Source: Heliopora coerulea
Taxonomy: Eukaryota; Cnidaria; Anthozoa; Scleralcyonacea; Helioporidae
Direction: 5' to 3'
DNA: 64,000 nt
Assembly: GCA_030142905.1 (NCBI GenBank)
Contig: JASJOG010000606.1
Coordinates: forward strand, 27,744 to 91,743
Shown: positions 58,521-64,000 of the stretch, one piece after another
How positions within the stretch are numbered: the stretch's first letter is position 1
Layout: each line of letters starts with the position of its first letter
Position numbers and translations under genes: made by a program
Notes under the pieces: generated by a model
What the model saw: the letters and a program-made list of their open reading frames with translations, nothing else
Database searches by the model: none
What the model was told of the DNA's origin: nothing

Positions 58521-60762
58521 ATGATGAGCGCCTTATTGAAAGTCTTAACACTTTCCTTTCTCGCTTTGATGCCAATTGTAACTAATGCCTACGTGGTCTG
58601 GTGGTAAGTACATCTTCAAATATTTTAGCAGGGAATTAGTCTGTCCTCTTTTCCAGGTTTAACTGTGAGATGTTCAGCTCTTACTGCTTAGGAAAAGTTT
58701 TATCATGTTGAGTTTTCTTTTAGGAAATTGGCCTCCCTTTCAAGTGTTGAGAATGATGTTGAAAGACTGGCTCTTTCGCCTAAACAGGTTAAGATAATCC
58801 ATAACAATGATTTACAATTAGTTGGTATCATAGGAAAAGGAGCGAAAGAAGGCATTACAGAATGCCAACGACAGTTCAAGCATCGCAGATGGAACTGCTC
58901 GTCAAACAGTCCGTACACTGTTTTTGGAAATATTTTGAAGATAGGTTAGTGACACTTATCTGGTTGATGTTGAATTGCATGTGAACGTCGCTTCGAGAGC
59001 TCCTTTACTTTGGAAAGAAAGTTCCATCTCTTACAAGACCTTAAGAGTTATGTCTATGTATCCGTTCTTACTCGTTAAAACCACTTAATCATCAAAGCTT
59101 GTTGGACAATGTAGGAAACCATGACTAAATCGAAGATAAACCATCGAATTGAGGTCGGGACAAGCCAATGTATTTTGTTGTCGCATAGAAACAGCTTTTG
59201 GGCTAAAACGCGTAACCACATTGTCAAGAGTTTGGTTACATTTAAAACAGCCAGATGTCAGCACGTGAGAAATCACTTCCTAACTGTTTAGGAAGTGTTG
59301 GTAAATCTTTAGATATGGACGCGAAAACCCCACCCCTACTGCTAACCACATATACGATGTCTGAGTTGATTGATCACGTTTCGAAATGGATCGAGTATGT
59401 TTAAACGCAGATTTCCTAACGCACTCATTGTTTGCACTTTGAATTAAACAAGGAATTCCCAACATGATGAGACAGCAGTCTTACGTTTAAAAACAAACCG
59501 TTGTCTTGTTTTTAAGTAAGAACCTAAATTCGTTTATTAGATTAGCCGCACAATGTTTCCCCTTTTAAAACTGCCATCGGGGACCAGAAGGAACACTTTT
59601 ACTCCCTTTTTGTTGCAAAGTTTGGTTAATTAAAAGTCCTAGGTGTAATTTAGAACAAATTTCCTCTTGTCTTGAGAAACCTTGAGCCGCGCTATTCAAT
59701 TACCGAACAGTGAACGACACAAAGGGACTAAAGATATAATTCACATCGGTGGAACACTAGTTCGAAAGAGAATGGTTTTCATGGTCATTAATAGGCATCT
59801 TTAACCGCTTTTGTAAAAGCTAATAGCTCTGTAGCTTCTAATGGCATTTAATTGGAGCGTTTTATCTTATGGGACCCGCGTTGAACAATTTTCTGGGTGG
59901 TCATCTCGATATATACCGTTCTTCCTTCCTTCGCAGCTGAACAAGATCAAAACCATATTGACCAAGGCTTCATATCAGTAGGCACTTAGTACATAAGACA
60001 CTATTTCCTTCGGGCAATCGACTAAAGCTGAAATCCATGTTTTGTATCCAGCCATACAGACCCTTTGCTTGACTCGTCAGACATGTCGTTCGGGATTGCC
60101 TACTTATGTTTCAATAGGGACTTCTGAAATACGAAATTGGTCATTACTTTCACCAACTAAATGTGTATTAGGAGCTGCATGCGGGAGGATGTGTTTTTAA
60201 AAAAAGATTTGAGATGGATGGTTAAGCAAATATTGTTGCAATAAACATGGGATTAAAGAATTGCAATTCTGTAGGAAAAGTCCTTGATTTGGTTCCACTG
60301 AACTTTCAAATGCCAAGAAAAAGCGAAAGGTTTTGTTTAATTAAATATTATGGTGTTTCATCCAACTGATACTTTTCATCCTATTGTCAGTGGCCATTTC
60401 TTTCCATTAAAAACCTACTTCGACTGTTCGACACTTAGGTTATTCTATTGAATGCATGCCAGAACCTAAAGTATATTCTTGTTTGTCTAGCTTGTCGTGA
60501 GACGGCGTTTGTCTACGCCATCACCGCTGCTGGTGTTAGTCATTCAATATCGAGGGCTTGTAGTAACAGTGACCTAAAGATTTGCACTTGTGACAACCAT
60601 TATCGAGCAGGAAAGGTCACAAAGGAAGGCTGGCAGTGGGGTGGATGCAGTGACAACATTCGTTTCGCCGACAAATTAGCGCGAAAGTTCCTGAAAGCGG
60701 GCGAAAAATACCAAGACTTTCGTGCCTACTTGAATATGCATAACAACGAAGCAGGAATGGCG
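58521..60762 (+). CDS. Wnt1: Wnt ligand, Wnt1-like, N-terminal exons only
   Basis: Three exons in phase give the first 192 residues: 58521-58603, 58724-58944, 60491-60762. The N-terminus (MMSALLKVLTLSFLALMPIV) is a signal peptide. Wnt landmarks follow: ECQRQFKHRRWNCSS (residues about 79-93), CRETAFVYAITAAGVSHS, CTCDNHYRAG, GWQWGGCSDNIRFADKLARK, GEKYQDFRAYLNMHNNEAG. The pattern CRETAF, a CTCD block, the GEK...DFR segment and the absence of the N-terminal Cys pair upstream of SPKQ are Wnt1 traits; other subfamilies fit less well. The exon 3 donor falls just after NNEAGMA, close to where an intron splits many Wnt genes. The exons with the acylated Ser (CKCHGVSGSC) and the Cys-rich C-terminal domain were not found before 64000 and must lie beyond the window. 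A secreted, lipid-modified Frizzled ligand in axial patterning is the family role. Confidence 0.88.
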
Positions 60763-63700
60763 GTAAGGATGTCTTAACATGTCTTTTGAATAGCCATCGG
60801 AAATGAATTCACTTCAAATAATTGCTGTTTGGGTTCTTCCATGCAGGAGTTTTTTTACGGGCGACCCGTGGCTTACGTGCTCAGACAATCTCGCAGTTTT
60901 CAGCCCGCGTACATAGATATATATATCTATATCCCATAGGAGAGACTCTCCGGTCAAACAACTACGAGGCTGCGGCATTGTGAGAACACGTATAGCGGTA
61001 AGCAGGCACATACAGAGAAATTAATCTAGCTTCATAACCTTCCTATAGAATTACTCTCTTGTCTTCCACTTAATAAGGCTTCCGAATAGGAAAGCGATTA
61101 AGTTCCTGTTCTTTGGGATTGTTTGCAATTACTACGATCGGCTAGTTGGCTGTAAATAACGACCAAGCAACAACAATCTGTTGAGACAACAGGTATCAAA
61201 CGCCGATGCTTCAAACGACTTCCAACTTCTGTCGGATTGCTTGTTTATCAAAGCCTCAACTACACGCATATGATTCTTTGTTTTGACGTATGCGATTTAG
61301 TAACTGGAGACCTGTGATAACATTTGCGAGCGCATAGCAAGCAGGAATTGTGCTGTTATAATTTCGTACGCTAGGTTGAAGAATCGTGCTGTGTAAAGAA
61401 TGACTGATCCAGCCCAAACTCTGACCTTTTGTCTCGAAATTACTCGTGAAGCGCGCAGCAATGTTACCTGAGGACTTTATTGGGACTCTGTTGAGCAAGA
61501 AAGGTAGTTGAAAGTTGGGATACGTTTCCATATAGACACGCAAAGATTTTGCGGGGTTAAAACGCGCGTCCACATTGCGAAAACAATCTATCGATTTCAC
61601 TGAATTCGTAAAATTTTGAAAAATCGTCCTCAGAGTAGAATAATTTGAAGATACAATTCATCTGTAGACGTCTGGGAGCAACATTTTAGATCCCTTTTCT
61701 GTTGACGAAAAAATTAAACATTTGCAAATGTATCTTTGAGGACGGACCCAAGAGTAATGAAAAATCTGTCGTAATTAAATAATCTAACGTTTCGAAAACT
61801 GAACGTGTTTCTCATTGCAGCCACATCCAGTTTTAATAGATTAGTTTATAATTGTACTTAAGTTTTAATAAATTAAGTCAAATTGTGGAAATTAATTACA
61901 AGATTCGGATTGTTTTGAATTAAAACTCCCTAGCGGAACTTTTGAATACGCCAAGTCAAACTAAGATTAATATACCATAAAATATATTTAACAAGATCTA
62001 CTCCGAATGACTCAATGTTGTTAACTGGCCGGTATCACAGGTTCGTAAAAACATGTATAGAGTAAATTGTTATCTAACTGACGTTCGCATTTATAGAAAA
62101 GTCTGCGTAATTTACAATAATCTTGCCGGCTCTAAGCCTTCTTCCACTAGCAGCAAAATAAACAGCTTGTATTCAGCAAGTAATAGACATGCTAAAAATA
62201 CGTCTAAACCATGAAGTATGGAAACGCTGAAAGAATTCCCACAAGAACTGTTGAAAGCATTAGAAAACAGTTTTTACTGAGGCTAACCAAATGAAAAGTA
62301 ACGTATCATGAAAAGAAACCGAAGAAACTTGACAAATAAAAGAATAAAATAGTCTGGTGTTCACCAGAATAGAATTATGACATATCTATCGGGCAGAAAG
62401 AAAGAAAATATATTTAGGCACAACTTAGTTTTTGTTCAAATATAACAACCTCAGCGTAAGTTCTAGTTTTTATTGTTTAGTCCTAAGTTCAGAAATTGGC
62501 AGTTTTCCCTCAAAAATTGACAGTTTTGAGCATTTCTACTTTCTCGTTCTGCAAGCGAGCTTTGCGAATGGAAATTATAACGTTACATGAAGAACCTAAA
62601 ATGTTTTTTTTTTCAAGATCAAAAGCAGCGAGAGAATTTTTTTTCTCGCTTGTACAAACGAATTAACATTTATCAACGAGGATGTGCAGTGTCTCGATTC
62701 TGCTTATGAAGTTATCATGAAGGGAAATCTTAATGAAATTTTCTTTTCAAGTTACCCTGAGGATATTTCTCAAATGACAATGCCAGTAACTTGTTCATTT
62801 GAACTAGAAACATCACCACTATAACAGAATGTCAAAGGTTCAGTCGTTGAGTCCTTAAAGGGACAGCGTAGAGCGACGCTGATATTAAATTGCTAGCCCA
62901 ACAAGAGATTAAAAGTACAAAAAGTCCATCGTGCATTCGACATGACAAATTACTTGTAATGTTCGTCTGGATTTAAACTTTCTTGAGGCTGATTTTCAAA
63001 ATAAGGATCAATATAAATGTTTAAATGTATTTAAGTCAAAAAAAACTATTACTGTCAAACTTTAAAACCAAAGCCTTTTTTTTCGTATATCCTGATACGG
63101 CCAAACTCTATTGTAATGCAAAAGTAGAATGTTTTAATATTAGTGTGGCGTGATCTCAAGCTGTTAAGCCAAGAAAAAGTAACCTAAGCCTCTTATAAGG
63201 AACGAACGTGCAACTGTTTCTTTGCCTCTCTTTGCAAGGTAACTGAGAACTTGGTAAACATGGAGAGTGAGGAAAAAGTTTCTAATGCTATTTCCAGTCG
63301 AACGTTCTGGAGCATGGTAGACAATTAGTTCATTGACTTCATTCCAATCCTCAACAATCATAAATTTCTGCAAAAGTTACAAGAAACATCCTTTATCTGA
63401 ATATAGGTCACTGTCAGAAATTCATTCAAAAAATGGACGTTGTGTAGAATTAAAATTTGTTGGTTGATCTATAATCCAGACTTTCTCGAGAGAGAGAAAA
63501 GTAAAATTTTCAATTGGGCTGTTTGCACTGTCAAAAAACTTACTGATTCCCTTGAAATTTGAAAATGGTGAATAAGGTTTGAGGACGATACATCTTAATC
63601 TCCGATTTGATTTAGGGTTTGAAACATTTTTCAAGAACTTTGTGAATAAACAAATGAAGCTTAAATAGCAATGTGCTCTAAAAATGATTTGGCATTTTCA

Positions 63701-64000
63701 AGCATCTCTACACGGAATTTATCTCAAATTGTCTCTTTTGTGTGTACTATAATGAAATCAGACAATCTTAACCCCGATGCGTCTGAAAAAATTAACATTG
63801 CCGTCATTTTGAAGTTTCCGTCGATTTTAATTAGAAAGTTGCATGTACCAATCACGCGGAAACAAGGGTCGTATTCTTTCGTTGTGAAAAGATTTCAAAA
63901 AACTTACATTAACTCTCGATGCTTTCTAAGTCAAGTCACTGTGGTCCCTTTAAACATCTAGACAATTAAGGTTTGACAAATAAAATATGACAATCAATGG
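60763..64000 (+). other. Third intron of the Wnt1-like gene, incomplete
   Basis: Over 3.2 kb after exon 3 with no further Wnt exon. Small open frames on both strands, including a 96-codon plus-strand frame ending at 63961, have no Wnt motif and no good splice context. No mobile element recognised. Confidence 0.55.

Overview
The window looks like nuclear DNA of an anthozoan cnidarian, most likely a stony coral. It is AT-rich. Every recognisable gene is split into short exons with GT-AG introns, there are no bacterial-type operons, and the repeats are eukaryotic (Penelope-like, hAT, mariner and pogo-type elements, tRNA-derived SINEs, TTAGGG-like arrays). The family calls come from reading translated exons against remembered family features; no database search was run. 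Six genes could be assembled exon by exon, and in the five that lack an internal stop the splice phases and total lengths are consistent.

Layout. 1-8.5 kb: repeat-rich, with no gene I can support. 8.6-11.7 kb: a METTL27-like methyltransferase with an in-frame stop (+). 13.5-19.3 kb and 21.1-26.8 kb: two tandem, same-strand paralogues of a CapA/PgsAA-type (poly-gamma-glutamate synthesis) protein, each with 8 exons of nearly identical length. 28.2-35.3 kb: AAMP, a WD40 protein, on the minus strand in 11 exons. 35.5-39.1 kb: TPGS1, a tubulin polyglutamylase subunit, on the plus strand; its start codon is 187 bp from that of AAMP, so the two are head to head. 41.0-46.3 kb: CNPPD1, a cyclin-like protein, on the minus strand, convergent with TPGS1, its introns loaded with Penelope-like fragments. 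47.1-48.3 kb: a small unknown ORF interrupted by a 746-bp hAT-type element with a perfect 8-bp target duplication. 48.8-51.3 kb: a deleted mariner-like element, a degenerate telomere-like array, a 12-bp minisatellite and a pogo/Tigger-like element. 58.5 kb to the end: the first three exons of a Wnt gene that most resembles Wnt1; the rest lies beyond the window.

The genes do not form one pathway. Two points stand out. The CapA/PgsAA pair belongs to a bacterial-type family reported in cnidarians and linked to the poly-gamma-glutamate of nematocysts; here it is tandemly duplicated. The linkage of AAMP, CNPPD1 and a Wnt gene recalls human 2q35, which holds AAMP, CNPPD1, WNT6 and WNT10A, so this may be a very old gene neighbourhood.
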